A stretch of 64,000 nt of DNA from Zeimonas sp003577305. GTDB lineage: Bacteria; Pseudomonadota; Gammaproteobacteria; Burkholderiales; Burkholderiaceae_E. Shown here one piece after another: positions 18,588-27,434 of the stretch; positions within the stretch are counted from its first letter, which is position 1, and the number at the start of each line of letters is the position of its first letter. Position numbers and translations under genes: made by a program. The notes below the pieces were generated by a model. It worked only from the letters and a program-made list of their open reading frames with translations, had not been told where the DNA came from and made no database searches. The stretch is from the NCBI GenBank assembly GCA_030263385.1, contig SZOX01000003.1, positions 442,893 to 506,892 of the forward strand, in the 5' to 3' direction.

Positions 18588-20144
18588 TCAGAGCCCCAGC
18601 CCGGTCCAGATCGCGTCGACCCGCTTCCTGACCGCCTCGTCCATCGCGATCGCGCGCGCCCACTCGCGCGCGGTTTCTCCGGGCCACTTGCCGGTGGCGT
18701 CGATGCCCATCTTCGAGCCCAGGCCCGACACCGGCGACGCGAAGTCGAGATAGTCGATCGGCGTGTGCTCGACCAGTGTGGTGTCGCGCACCGGGTCGAC
18801 CCGGGTGGTGATCGCCCAGACCACCTCCTTCCAGTCGCGAACGTCGACATCGTCGTCGGTGACGACGATGAACTTCGTGTACATGAACTGGCGCAGGAAG
18901 CTCCAGACTCCGAACATCACGCGCTTGGCGTGCCCCGGATACTGCTTGCGCATCGACACCACCGCCAGACGGTAGGAGCAGCCTTCGGGCGGCAGGTAGA
19001 AGTCGACGATCTCCGGGAACTGCTTGCGCAGGATCGGCACGAACAGTTCGTTCAGCGCGACGCCGAGCACTGCCGGTTCGTCGGGCGGCTTGCCGGTGTA
19101 GGTGGAGTGATAGATCGGGTCGCGGCGCATCGTGATGCGCTCGATCGTGAAGACCGGGAACCAGTCCTGCGCGTTGTAGTAGCCGGTGTGGTCGCCGAAC
19201 GGCCCTTCGAGCGCCATCTCCCAGCCGTTGCGCGCGGCCGGCGGAAGCTCGCGCGTCCAGCCGAGGCGGCGCGCATTGGCCAGCGTGGCTTCTCCGCCGG
19301 CGTCGGGACGGATCGCCCCCTCGAGCACGATCTCCGCAGTGGCAGGCACCTGCAGCGAGTTGCCGATGCAGGTTGCGAGTTCGGTCTTCGCGCCGCGCAG
19401 CAGGCCGGCGAACTGGTACTCGGAGAGCGAGTCGGGCACCGGCGTCACCGCAGCGAGCGTGGTCGCCGGATCGGCGCCGAGCGCCACCGCGACCGGGAAC
19501 GGTTCGCCCGGATGGCGTGCCGCGTGTTCGCGAAAATCGAGCGCGCCGCCGCGATGCGCGAGCCAGCGCATGATCGTGCGGTTCGGACCGATCACCTGCT
19601 GTCGATAGATCCCCAGGTTCTGCCGCGTGGCGGCCGGGCCGCGCGTGACCACCAGCCCCCAGGTGATCAGCGGTGCCGCGTCGCCTGGCCAGCAGGTCTG
19701 CACCGGCAGCTGCGCGAGGTCGACGGCGTCGCCTTCGAGAACCACCTGCTGGCACGGTGCGTTGCCGACTTCGCGCGGCGCCATGTGCATCACCTGCCGC
19801 AGCACGGGCCACTTGTCCCAGGCATCGCGCAATCCCCTGGGCGGCTCGGGTTCCTTCAGGTATGCGAGCAGTTCGCCGGTCGCGCGCAATGCCTCGATCG
19901 ATTCTGCACCCATTCCGAGCGCGACGCGGCGCGGCGTTCCGAACAGGTTCGCGAGCACCGGCATCGTGAACGGGCGCGCCGCGTCGCGCGGCTGCTCGAA
20001 CAACAGCGCAGGGCCCGCGGCTCGCAGCACGCGATCCGAAATCTCGGTCATCTCGAGCCGCGGCGAGACCGCAGTAGAGATCCGCTTCAACTCGCCGATC
20101 GCATCGAGTTGTTGAACGAAGTCACGCAGGTCTTTGTATTTCAC
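18588..20144 (-). CDS. ubiD: UbiD-family 3-octaprenyl-4-hydroxybenzoate carboxy-lyase
   Basis: A 518-residue prenylated-FMN decarboxylase, full-length relative to UbiD. Motifs include RQNLGIYRQQVIGPN, ALGADPATTLAA, EGPFGDHTGYY and KFIVVTDDDVDVRDW. The role in ubiquinone synthesis fits the length and the strong match to the E. coli type, though UbiD relatives acting on other aromatic acids exist. It starts with GTG at 20144. No ubiX is in the window. Divergent from the lytic transglycosylase. Confidence 0.93.
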   Translation of the reverse strand: MKYKDLRDFVQQLDAIGELKRISTAVSPRLEMTEISDRVLRAAGPALLFEQPRDAARPFTMPVLANLFGTPRRVALGMGAESIEALRATGELLAYLKEPEPPRGLRDAWDKWPVLRQVMHMAPREVGNAPCQQVVLEGDAVDLAQLPVQTCWPGDAAPLITWGLVVTRGPAATRQNLGIYRQQVIGPNRTIMRWLAHRGGALDFREHAARHPGEPFPVAVALGADPATTLAAVTPVPDSLSEYQFAGLLRGAKTELATCIGNSLQVPATAEIVLEGAIRPDAGGEATLANARRLGWTRELPPAARNGWEMALEGPFGDHTGYYNAQDWFPVFTIERITMRRDPIYHSTYTGKPPDEPAVLGVALNELFVPILRKQFPEIVDFYLPPEGCSYRLAVVSMRKQYPGHAKRVMFGVWSFLRQFMYTKFIVVTDDDVDVRDWKEVVWAITTRVDPVRDTTLVEHTPIDYLDFASPVSGLGSKMGIDATGKWPGETAREWARAIAMDEAVRKRVDAIWTGLGL

Positions 20145-20479
20145 GGGAATATGTCACCGTGGTTTCGCGATGTGGATTGTCGCATCGAATTCATTGCACA
20201 TGACGGGACGACAAAATTTGACCTTCGCGGATCGCATCCATAGAATCGCGCCGGGTTTCCGATCCGGCGTCGCGTGACTGCCCCTCGATCGCAACCCGTG
20301 GAGAGTCCTGGCGCAGACCGGGACGATGCGGCAGGCAGCGCATCCAACGAACAGCGGGCGGCCACGTAGCGCCTGTGCGAGAGAGACGATGAGGCCCGCG
20401 CTTTCATGGTACTGGCGGGCACAGCGAGAACCGATCGCCTGTTGGGCGAACCGTACGGCGCAAGCCGGAAGGAGGCTCG
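20145..20479. other. 335-bp intergenic region: divergent promoters and transglycosylase leader
   Basis: Contains the + strand promoter at 20218-20246 and, downstream of it, a ~227-nt untranslated leader for the lytic transglycosylase gene. I compared the leader by eye with common riboswitch cores (cobalamin, c-di-GMP, TPP) and recognise none. A short frame is open in places but has no coding look. The ubiD promoter on the other strand is not evident. Confidence 0.6.
20218..20246 (+). promoter_or_regulatory. Sigma-70 promoter for the lytic transglycosylase gene
   Basis: TTGACC at 20218-20223 and TAGAAT at 20241-20246 with a 17-bp spacer. Transcription would start near 20253, leaving a leader of about 227 nt before the ATG at 20480. 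Confidence 0.7.
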
Positions 20480-21487
20480 ATGCTAAACCAGCGTCAGGTC
20501 ACGATCCTGTTCGATGCGTGCACGCGCGCCGTCGGTGCCGTGCGGCGCCCGGCATTGGCCGTGCCGACCGCGGTGCTGCTGGTTGCCGGTGTGCTGACGC
20601 TGAACGGCGGACCGGGCGCCGCTGTCCCGGTCGATGCGTCGTTCGATGCACTGGGCGAAACCGCCATGCCGGCGCAGCGTGCGCCGATGTTCGCGGGTCT
20701 CTTCACGCCGCACCACGCGTTGCCGCGGCCCGCGTTGCCCTGGGAGTCGGCGCCCGCCGCAGCGCAGGACGGCGTCGCGAAGCCGGAGCAGGCGCCTCTG
20801 GTGCCGCGTCCGTCGCTGAAGCTCACGCCGGAGCAGCAGAAGATCGCGCGGTTCGTCGCGAAGAAATACCGGATTGCAGTGGGCGACGTGCAGCATCACG
20901 TTGCCTATGCGTACCGGGCCGCGAAGGAGTTCCGGCTCGATCCGTATCTGGTCCTCGCCGTGATGTCGATCGAGTCGAGTTTCAACCCCCATGCGCGCAG
21001 CCCGGCTGGTGCCCAGGGACTGATGCAGGTGCTCACGCGAGTGCACGTCGACAAGTTCGCGCCGTTCGGCGGCGCGTCCGCGGCATTCGACCCGATGGCC
21101 AACATCAGCGTCGGCTCGCGCATCCTCAAGGAATACCTGGTGCGCGAGGGCAGTGTCGAGGGTGCCCTGAAGTCCTACGTGGGTGCGGCACTGCACGACC
21201 ACGACTGGGGCTATGGCTACAAGGTGCTGTCCGAGCGCGAGCGCATCGCTGCGGCGGCCGCGGGCCGGCCGATACCGGCGCAACCGCTGAAACCGCCGGA
21301 GCAGGTCGCCGGAGCCGATGCAGACGCGCGCGCCGGCATCGTGCGCGAGGCTTCGCCGGGCGACGCGACGGCACCGGCGCCGGCCGGTGGCTTGCTGCTC
21401 GACGCGGCCTTCGAGATGCCGGCGGAACCGGCGAAAGGCGAGCCGTTGGTTCGGCTGCGCTCCGGATCGATGGCGCCGGCCAGCTAG
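20480..21487 (+). CDS. SLT-domain lytic transglycosylase
   Basis: A 335-residue protein with an N-terminal membrane anchor/signal (about 25-45), a Pro/Ala-rich linker and an SLT (lysozyme-like) domain at ~125-245: the catalytic Glu near residue 164 in SIESSFNPHARSPAGAQGLMQ and a later GSRILKEYL. It would cleave peptidoglycan glycan strands in the periplasm. GGAGG lies ~7 bp before the ATG. The stop codon TAG is part of the CTAG bordering a MITE-like element, so the inserted element sits exactly at the gene's 3' end. Confidence 0.9.
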   Translation: MLNQRQVTILFDACTRAVGAVRRPALAVPTAVLLVAGVLTLNGGPGAAVPVDASFDALGETAMPAQRAPMFAGLFTPHHALPRPALPWESAPAAAQDGVAKPEQAPLVPRPSLKLTPEQQKIARFVAKKYRIAVGDVQHHVAYAYRAAKEFRLDPYLVLAVMSIESSFNPHARSPAGAQGLMQVLTRVHVDKFAPFGGASAAFDPMANISVGSRILKEYLVREGSVEGALKSYVGAALHDHDWGYGYKVLSERERIAAAAAGRPIPAQPLKPPEQVAGADADARAGIVREASPGDATAPAPAGGLLLDAAFEMPAEPAKGEPLVRLRSGSMAPAS

Positions 21488-21688
21488 GGCGTGTTCACAC
21501 TACGATCGTCCCCGCGCCGGGGCCTGCCGAGCCGCCAAACGAGGCGCCGGCGACGCGCGTGGCGGTGCCACGCAAGGAGCCGCGTTGCAAATGCTCGCCG
21601 TGGCCCCGCCACGGCTGCGCTTTGCGCCTTGACTGCGCGCTTTTTTCCGGGCTCACGCGCGGACGATCGTAGTGTGAACACGCCCTAG
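21484..21688. mobile_element. MITE-like element 1 (28-bp perfect terminal inverted repeats incl. CTAG)
   Basis: The ends 21484-21511 and 21661-21688 are perfect inverted repeats of 28 bp, beginning with CTAG then GGCGTGTTCACACTACG. The 149-bp interior is non-coding and has a small hairpin (CCGTGG/CCACGG). CTAG fits the YTAR 4-bp target duplication of IS5-family transposases, so I infer a non-autonomous IS5-type derivative, although a self-palindromic CTAG cannot prove duplication. Short frames reading in from both ends begin identically because of the repeats and are not genes. Confidence 0.8.
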
Positions 21689-21743
21689 GCGCCCGCAGCA
21701 CGCCGCCGCGGCGGGCGGCTCACGACGGCGCTTGCGCCCTGCG

Positions 21744-22931
21744 TCAGCGGCGAGAACGCCCGCGCGCGGGCAGGTAGCGCTCGATCCGCGAGACGGCCTG
21801 CTGCAGCCGTTCCATCGAGTTCGCGTACGACAGTCGCAGATAGCGGGCGGGATCGTGCTGGCCGAAGTCCTTGCCCGGCACCACCGAGACATGGATGCGC
21901 TCGAGCAACTCGAGCGCGAACTGCCAGCTGTCGTCGCTGTGCGCGCTGCAGTCGGCCCAGGCATAGAACGCGCCGTCGGGGCTGACCGGCACGGGCAGTC
22001 CGGCGCCGCGCAACGCCGGCACGATGTAGTCGCGGCGCCTGCGGAATTCGTCGCGGCGCGATTCGTACTCGGCGAGCGAGGCCGGATCGAAGCAGGCGAT
22101 CGCGGCGTGCTGGGCGAGCGTGGATGCACAGATGTACAGGTTCTGTGCGAGCTTCTCGAACACCGGCGCCAGCGCTTCGGGCACCACCAGCCAGCCCAGT
22201 CGCCAGCCGGTCATGTGGAAATACTTCGAGAAGCTGTTGGTGACGACCAGGTCGTCGCCATGCGCGAGCGCCGAACGCGGCGCGTCGTCGTACGACAGGC
22301 CCAGGTAGATCTCGTCGACGATCGTGAATCCGGCGCGCGCACGCACCGCGTCGACGATGCGGCCCAGCTCGTCGAACGGGATCGAGGTGCCGGTCGGGTT
22401 GGCCGGCGAGGCGACCAGCACGCCGCGAGTGCCGGAATGCCAATGCGCCTCGAGCAGCGCGCGGGTGAGCTGGAAGCGGGTCTCGGGCCCAGTTGCGACC
22501 GGTTGCGGGACGCCGTCGAAAGCGCTCACGAAGTGGCGGTTGCAGGGATAGCCGGGGTCGGTCATCAATACCGCGGCGCCCGGGTCGACCAGCGCGCAGC
22601 AGGCGAGCGACAGCGCGGCCGATGCCCCCGCCGTGACGACGATGCGCGACGGTGCGATGTCCAGGCCGTAGCGCACACCGTAGTCGCGCGCGATCGCCTC
22701 GCGCAGCGGGGCCAGGCCGGTGGCGGCGGTGTATTGCGTGTGGCCCGCGCGGGCGGCCCGCTCCAGCGCCGCGACCACCGGCTCGGGAGCGGTGAAGTCG
22801 GGTTCGCCGATGTTCAGGTGAATGACCGGACGGCCGGCCGCCTCGAGGGCGGCCGCCCGCTTGGCCAACTCCATCACGTGGAACGGCTCGATCTGCGCGA
22901 TGCGCTGCGCCAGCGGGTAGCGGATGTTCAT
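21744..22931 (-). CDS. Pyridoxal-phosphate aminotransferase, class I/II
   Basis: A 395-residue fold-type I aminotransferase. Motifs: NIGEPDF, SPANPTGT (PLP contact), DEIY and the Schiff-base Lys in SFSKYFHMTGWRLGW, with a C-terminal Arg in LRLSYA. It resembles the aspartate/aromatic/alanine aminotransferase subgroup; the substrate cannot be told. The ATG at 22931 gives the usual N-terminus. A 170-bp palindromic element ends 11 bp upstream, so the native promoter is displaced or replaced, and another such element sits ~55 bp beyond the stop. Confidence 0.9.
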   Translation of the reverse strand: MNIRYPLAQRIAQIEPFHVMELAKRAAALEAAGRPVIHLNIGEPDFTAPEPVVAALERAARAGHTQYTAATGLAPLREAIARDYGVRYGLDIAPSRIVVTAGASAALSLACCALVDPGAAVLMTDPGYPCNRHFVSAFDGVPQPVATGPETRFQLTRALLEAHWHSGTRGVLVASPANPTGTSIPFDELGRIVDAVRARAGFTIVDEIYLGLSYDDAPRSALAHGDDLVVTNSFSKYFHMTGWRLGWLVVPEALAPVFEKLAQNLYICASTLAQHAAIACFDPASLAEYESRRDEFRRRRDYIVPALRGAGLPVPVSPDGAFYAWADCSAHSDDSWQFALELLERIHVSVVPGKDFGQHDPARYLRLSYANSMERLQQAVSRIERYLPARGRSRR

Positions 22932-22942
22932 CGCGCCACATT

Positions 22943-23112
22943 CTAGTGTCGTGAGTTGCAAATACGTGGCGTCGAGATTCGACCAGACGGTGATGATCGT
23001 GCGGCCGATCCGCCACGGCAGATACCGGGTGGTATCTGCCGTGGCGGTCGGGCGCGCGAGGGCGCCGTCTGGTCGAATCTCGGCACCACGTATTTGCAAC
23101 TCACGACACTAG
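22943..23112. mobile_element. MITE-like element 2 (48-bp terminal inverted repeats, nested palindrome)
   Basis: Ends 22943-22990 and 23065-23112 are inverted repeats of 48 bp with two mismatches, beginning CTAGTGTCGTGAGTTGC. Inside, 23010-23026 and 23031-23047 form a second perfect 17-bp inverted repeat around GGGT. The whole 170 bp could fold into one long hairpin. Flanking CTAG again suggests IS5-type target choice, but the ends differ from element 1, so it is a different family. It fills the gap between the aminotransferase start and the dctM stop. Confidence 0.82.
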
Positions 23113-23114
23113 GG

Positions 23115-24398
23115 CTATCGGTAGAACAGCTCGACGAGTCCCATGCCGGTGACGGGCGCGTAGGTCACCATTAGCAGCACGGCGATCAGCACCCCGATGA
23201 ACCAGACGTTCGTCTTCGTGACCGCCCAGACGCTTTCCTTCGCGATCGAGCAGGCGACCATCAGGACGCTGGCTACCGGGGGCGTCTGCTGGCCGATGCC
23301 GAGGTTGATCGTGACGATCAGGCCGAAGTGCACCGGGTCGATGCCGGCAGCGTTCACCAGCGGCATCACGACCGGCACCACGAGGATGATCGCGGCCGCC
23401 GAATGCAGGAACATGCCGAGCAGCAGGAACAGCAGGTTCAGCATCGCGAGGACCGCCCACTTGCTGCTCGTGAGCTCGGTCACGGTCTGCGCCAGCTTCT
23501 GTGGCGCCTGCACCTCCGTCAGGTAGACGCCGAGCAGCGCCGAGGTCGCCACGAGCAGCATCACCACCGCGGTCTGCGATCCGCCCTCGATCACCGCGGC
23601 GCGCAGGTGCGCGAGGTCGAGTTCGCGGTAGACGACCAGACCGATGAACAGCGCCGCGACCACCGCAAGCGCGGCGCCCTCGGTGGCGGTGACGATGCCG
23701 CCGAAGATGCCGCCGAGGATGATCATCGGCAGAGTGAATGCCCACAGCGCCTCGCGCGCGGTGCGCCGCACTTCGCTCCACCTGAACTCCTGCTCGATCG
23801 GCAGGTCGTAGCGGCGCGCAAACCAGTAGGCCACCGCCATCAGCCCGAGGCCGCCGATGATGCCGGGCACGATGCCGGCGACGAACAGCTGCACCACCGA
23901 GGTCTCGGCCATCACCGCGTAGAGGATCATCGGGATCGACGGCGGGATGATCACCGCCAGCGTGGCGGCCGAGGACATCACCGCGGCGGCGAGCGCCGGC
24001 GGGTAGCCCTTGCTCTTCATTGCCGGGATCGTGATCGAGCCGAGTGCCGCGACGTCGGCCACCGCCGATCCGGAGATCTCGGCGAAGAACAGCGACGCGC
24101 CGATCGACACCATCGCCAGCCCGCCGCGGATGAATCCGAGCAGCGCGCTCGCGAACGCGATCAGGCGCGTCGAGATTCCCGACGCATTCATGATCGCGCC
24201 GGCCAGGATGAACAGCGGAATTGCCAGCAGCGGGAAGTTGGTCGCGGCGTTGTAGATCACGATCGGCAGGTTGGGCAGCGCGGCGGTGCCCTGGACCAGC
24301 CAGATCGCGGCCAGCGCGACCGCCCCGAGCGCGACAGCGATCGGCACGTTCAGCAACACCAGGCCCAGCACACAGGCGAACAGGAGCAGCATCTCCAC
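23115..24398 (-). CDS. TRAP transporter large permease (DctM)
   Basis: A 427-residue membrane protein with about 12 hydrophobic segments, typical of the DctM subunit that carries substrate with Na+ across the inner membrane. Motifs include SGSAVADVAALGSITIPAM and IPPSIPMILYAV. GTG at 24398 is preceded by GAGGAG. Last gene of the agxT-like-dctP-dctQ-dctM operon; its stop lies 3 bp from the MITE-like element 2. Confidence 0.94.
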   Translation of the reverse strand: MEMLLLFACVLGLVLLNVPIAVALGAVALAAIWLVQGTAALPNLPIVIYNAATNFPLLAIPLFILAGAIMNASGISTRLIAFASALLGFIRGGLAMVSIGASLFFAEISGSAVADVAALGSITIPAMKSKGYPPALAAAVMSSAATLAVIIPPSIPMILYAVMAETSVVQLFVAGIVPGIIGGLGLMAVAYWFARRYDLPIEQEFRWSEVRRTAREALWAFTLPMIILGGIFGGIVTATEGAALAVVAALFIGLVVYRELDLAHLRAAVIEGGSQTAVVMLLVATSALLGVYLTEVQAPQKLAQTVTELTSSKWAVLAMLNLLFLLLGMFLHSAAAIILVVPVVMPLVNAAGIDPVHFGLIVTINLGIGQQTPPVASVLMVACSIAKESVWAVTKTNVWFIGVLIAVLLMVTYAPVTGMGLVELFYR

Positions 24399-24450
24399 GT
24401 TCGTGACTCCTCGGGATGTCGTCGGGTTCCGGTGAGGCCGGCGCGGGCGC

Positions 24451-24972
24451 TCAGTGAGAGGCTTCCCGCGCCGCGCCCTCCGCGGTGGCGCCCTGCGCTC
24501 GCTCGGCGCGAGCCCACGCCAGCGCCTCGGGCAGGGTCAGCAACTCGGCGACGATGATCAGCGCCGCCGAGACCGGAATCACCGACTGCACGTAGGAGAC
24601 CGGCACCTCCGGCAGGCTCACCAGCGTGTCGGTGGCGAGCACTTCGAGCACTTGCCAGCCGACCACGCCGAGCAGCGCGAAGAACCCGATCACCAGCGCT
24701 TCCACGACGATCGTGACCGCCACGCGCGGCCCCGGCGGCATCATCGCGACCAGTTCGGGACAGCTGATGTGGCCGCGCTTCGCCGCGGCGTAGGCCGAGC
24801 CGTAGAAAGTGAGCCAGGCGAGCAGGATCGAGGCGACCTCGTCGTACCAGACCAGCGAGTGGCCGATCGTGCGGAAGACGACGCCGACCGTCACTTCGAC
24901 TGCCAGCACCGTCATCAGCCCGATGACGATCCATTCGAGGACTTTTTCGTAGAGCCTGCGCAGCCTCGCCAT
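24451..24972 (-). CDS. TRAP transporter small permease (DctQ)
   Basis: A 173-residue protein with four predicted membrane helices; the motif VWYDEVASILLAWLTFYGSAYA is the DctQ hallmark. It bridges DctM in the membrane. 25 bp after dctP and 52 bp before dctM. Confidence 0.93.
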   Translation of the reverse strand: MARLRRLYEKVLEWIVIGLMTVLAVEVTVGVVFRTIGHSLVWYDEVASILLAWLTFYGSAYAAAKRGHISCPELVAMMPPGPRVAVTIVVEALVIGFFALLGVVGWQVLEVLATDTLVSLPEVPVSYVQSVIPVSAALIIVAELLTLPEALAWARAERAQGATAEGAAREASH

Positions 24973-24997
24973 CGGATCGTCTCCCGCAGCTCTGGCG

Positions 24998-26050
24998 TCA
25001 CTTGCCGAGCTCGATCGCGCGGTCGATCAGCTCCTTGGCGCCGGCGACCGCCTTGCCGAACTCCTCGTAGGTCGGCCTGCTGGCCGCAATGAACGCATTC
25101 TTGTCGACCTCGTTGACCTGGATGCCGCTTGCCCTGATCTTCTCCAGCAGCTCGGTCTCCTGCTTCTGCGCGGTCTCGTAGACGTAGGCCTGCGTCTCCT
25201 TCGCGACCTGCTCGAGCGTGGCGCGCACGTCGGCCGGCAGCGTCGCCCACTTGCGCGCGCCCGCCGTCAGGTAGGCCGGCGTGTAGACGTGGCCGGACAG
25301 CGACAGGTATTTCTGCACCTCGTGCAGCTTGGCGCTGTAGATCTGCGTGAACGGGTTCTCCTGTCCGTCCATCACGCCGGTCTGCAGCGCAGTGAAGAGC
25401 TCGGAGAACTTCATCGGGCTCGGGTTCGCGCCGTAGGTCTTGAACATCGCGACGCGCCACTTGCCTTCGGGCACGCGCAGCTTGATGCCGGCGAGATCCT
25501 CGGGCTTGTGGATCGGCCTGCGGTTGTTCGTTATGTGGCGATAGCCGTTCTCCCAGACGGCGACGATCTTCAGGCCCTTGGCCTCGGCCGCGGGAGCGAG
25601 CTTCGGCCAGACGATATCCTTCTCGATCAGCCCCATGTGCCTGCGGTCTTTCACGAGATAGGGCATCTCGAAGATGCCGAAGGAGTCGACCTCGCTGCTC
25701 ATCACCGTCGACGGTACCGCCAGGTCGATCGTGCCGAGCTTGAGCTTTTGCAGCATCTCCTTGTCGCCACCGAGCTGGCTCGAACCGAACACCACGACCT
25801 TCACCTTGCCGGCGAGCCTTGCGTTGGCGCGCCGCGCGAACTCGTCGGAGCTCATCTGGAACAGCGATCCCGGCTCGCCGACGTGGCCGAGCTTGAGCTC
25901 GATTTCCTGCGCGCCGGCGCCCGATGCGAACGCGCCCAGCGCGACCGCCAGCCCGAGCGCCGCGCCCAGGGCGCCGCGCAGCGCAAACCGGCGTGACGTG
26001 GTCGCCGGATCGCCGTCGGGGGCGGCCGGTGTCTTCGTGGGGTATTTCAT
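24998..26050 (-). CDS. TRAP transporter substrate-binding protein (DctP family)
   Basis: A 350-residue periplasmic protein. A twin-arginine-like segment (TTSRRFALRG) precedes the hydrophobic core and a cleavage near GAGAQE (about 47). The mature part follows the DctP fold: ELKLGHVGEPGSLFQMSSDEFA, GSSQLGGDKEML and the conserved Arg in LAGIKLRVPE, which normally binds a carboxylate. GGAGGAG precedes the ATG at 26050. Ligand likely an organic acid handled by the neighbouring aminotransferase and dehydrogenase; identity unknown. Confidence 0.92.
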   Translation of the reverse strand: MKYPTKTPAAPDGDPATTSRRFALRGALGAALGLAVALGAFASGAGAQEIELKLGHVGEPGSLFQMSSDEFARRANARLAGKVKVVVFGSSQLGGDKEMLQKLKLGTIDLAVPSTVMSSEVDSFGIFEMPYLVKDRRHMGLIEKDIVWPKLAPAAEAKGLKIVAVWENGYRHITNNRRPIHKPEDLAGIKLRVPEGKWRVAMFKTYGANPSPMKFSELFTALQTGVMDGQENPFTQIYSAKLHEVQKYLSLSGHVYTPAYLTAGARKWATLPADVRATLEQVAKETQAYVYETAQKQETELLEKIRASGIQVNEVDKNAFIAASRPTYEEFGKAVAGAKELIDRAIELGK

Positions 26051-26088
26051 GGTCTCCTCCTCCTCTTCGGGTCGTCCCTGGCCGCGTC

Positions 26089-27318
26089 TCAGGCGGACCG
26101 GCATTCGACGCGCGGGGCCTTCGGGGCCGACGCGGCCAGGCTGTCCATCGCTGCCTGCACCCCGCCCCGGCGATGCGGGACATCGGCCAGGCAGAGCGCC
26201 ATCTCGACGCCGCCGAGGGTGCCGAGCAGCGTCAGGTCGTTGAAGTCGCCGAGGTGGCCGATGCGAAACACCCGGTCGGCGAGCTTGCCCAGCCCCTGGC
26301 CGAGCGACAGGTTGAAGTTCTCGAGTGCGATCCTGCGCAGCGCGTCGGCACTGTGCCCGTCGGGCATCACGACCGCGGTGAGTGCAGGACTGTGACCGTC
26401 GGGATCCCGGCAGAGGATCTCGAGCCCCCAGCCGCGCACTGCGGTGCGCGTCGCCTCGGCGTGGCGCTGGTGCCGCGAGAACACGTTGGGCAGTCCCTCT
26501 TCGAGCAGCATCGCGATCGCCTCGTGCAACCCGTAGAGCAGGTTGGTCGCCGGCGTGGACGGGAAGAAGCCGTTGGCGTTGGCCGCGAGCATCTCGTTCC
26601 AGTCCCAGTACGAGCGCGGCAAGCGTGCCTGTTTCGTGGCCCCGAGCGCCTTCGCGCTGATGGCGTTGAACGAGATGCCGGGGGGCAGCATCAGCCCCTT
26701 CTGCGAACCCGCCACGGTGACGTCGACGCCCCATGCGTCGTGGCGATAGTCGATCGAGCCTAGCGAAGAGATCGTGTCGACCATCAGCAGTGCCGGATGC
26801 CCGGCACGGTCGATCGCGTGGCGCACCTCGTCGATGCGGCTCGTCACACCGGTGGACGTCTCGTTGTGCACCACGCATACCGCCCGGAAGCGACGGTCGC
26901 GATCGGCAGCGAGCCGCGCCTCGATCGCGGCGGCGTCGACGCCGTGGCGCCAGTCGCCGGGAATGAACTCCACCACGAGCCCGAGGCGCTCGGCCATCCG
27001 CTTCCACAGCGTCGCGAAGTGGCCGGTCTCGCACATCAGCACCGCGTCGCCGGGCGACAGCGTGTTCACCAGCGCCGCCTCCCAGGCACCGGTGCCCGAG
27101 GCCGGAAAGATGATCACGGGGCCTTCGGTCTGGAAGATGCGGCGGATGCCGGCCAGCACCGACTTGCCCAACTGCTGGAATTCCGGGCCCCGATGGTCGA
27201 TCGTCGGATAATCCATCGCCCGCAGGATCCGGTCGGGGACGTTGGTCGGCCCGGGAATCTGCAGGAAGTGCCGGCCCGACGGATGACCGTTCAGCGAAAG
27301 ACCGTGGGAGAGTTTCAT
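26089..27318 (-). CDS. Serine/alanine-glyoxylate aminotransferase family protein
   Basis: A 409-residue class V PLP enzyme. It has GPTNVPDRILRAM at the N-terminus, HNETSTGV, DTISSLGSI and the Schiff-base Lys in VAGSQKGLMLPPG, the pattern of serine-glyoxylate/alanine-glyoxylate aminotransferases. It would interconvert glyoxylate and glycine, or serine and hydroxypyruvate. First gene of the TRAP operon, divergent from a GntR regulator; the intergenic strip carries two palindromic operators. No good ribosome site is seen before the ATG at 27318. Confidence 0.9.
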   Translation of the reverse strand: MKLSHGLSLNGHPSGRHFLQIPGPTNVPDRILRAMDYPTIDHRGPEFQQLGKSVLAGIRRIFQTEGPVIIFPASGTGAWEAALVNTLSPGDAVLMCETGHFATLWKRMAERLGLVVEFIPGDWRHGVDAAAIEARLAADRDRRFRAVCVVHNETSTGVTSRIDEVRHAIDRAGHPALLMVDTISSLGSIDYRHDAWGVDVTVAGSQKGLMLPPGISFNAISAKALGATKQARLPRSYWDWNEMLAANANGFFPSTPATNLLYGLHEAIAMLLEEGLPNVFSRHQRHAEATRTAVRGWGLEILCRDPDGHSPALTAVVMPDGHSADALRRIALENFNLSLGQGLGKLADRVFRIGHLGDFNDLTLLGTLGGVEMALCLADVPHRRGGVQAAMDSLAASAPKAPRVECRSA

Positions 27319-27370
27319 CGGAGGTTCCGGAACGAGGGCATTGCCCCCGGAATTGCTTGCCTCGCCGGAG

Positions 27371-27383
27371 TTTGTATGCAAAA
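27371..27383. promoter_or_regulatory. Putative GntR operator, copy 1
   Basis: TTTGTATGCAAAA, a near-perfect palindrome TTTG-N4-CAAA, ~53 bp upstream of the aminotransferase ATG at 27318. The same sequence occurs at 27435-27448. A/T-rich islands of this kind stand out in this GC-rich DNA and match the palindromic sites of FadR/FCD-type GntR regulators. Confidence 0.72.
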
Positions 27384-27434
27384 TTCCGGGCTGGCAAGCG
27401 GGGTTTGACCTGAGCGGCCGACGATAGTTGCTGA

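Noticed and set aside
20253..20479. Riboswitch in the transglycosylase leader
   Set aside because: I compared it by eye with TPP, cobalamin and c-di-GMP patterns and found no match; only a leader is claimed.
21491..21688. Two mirror-image short ORFs both beginning MFTLRSS
   Set aside because: They arise from the inverted ends of the MITE-like element and are not genes.
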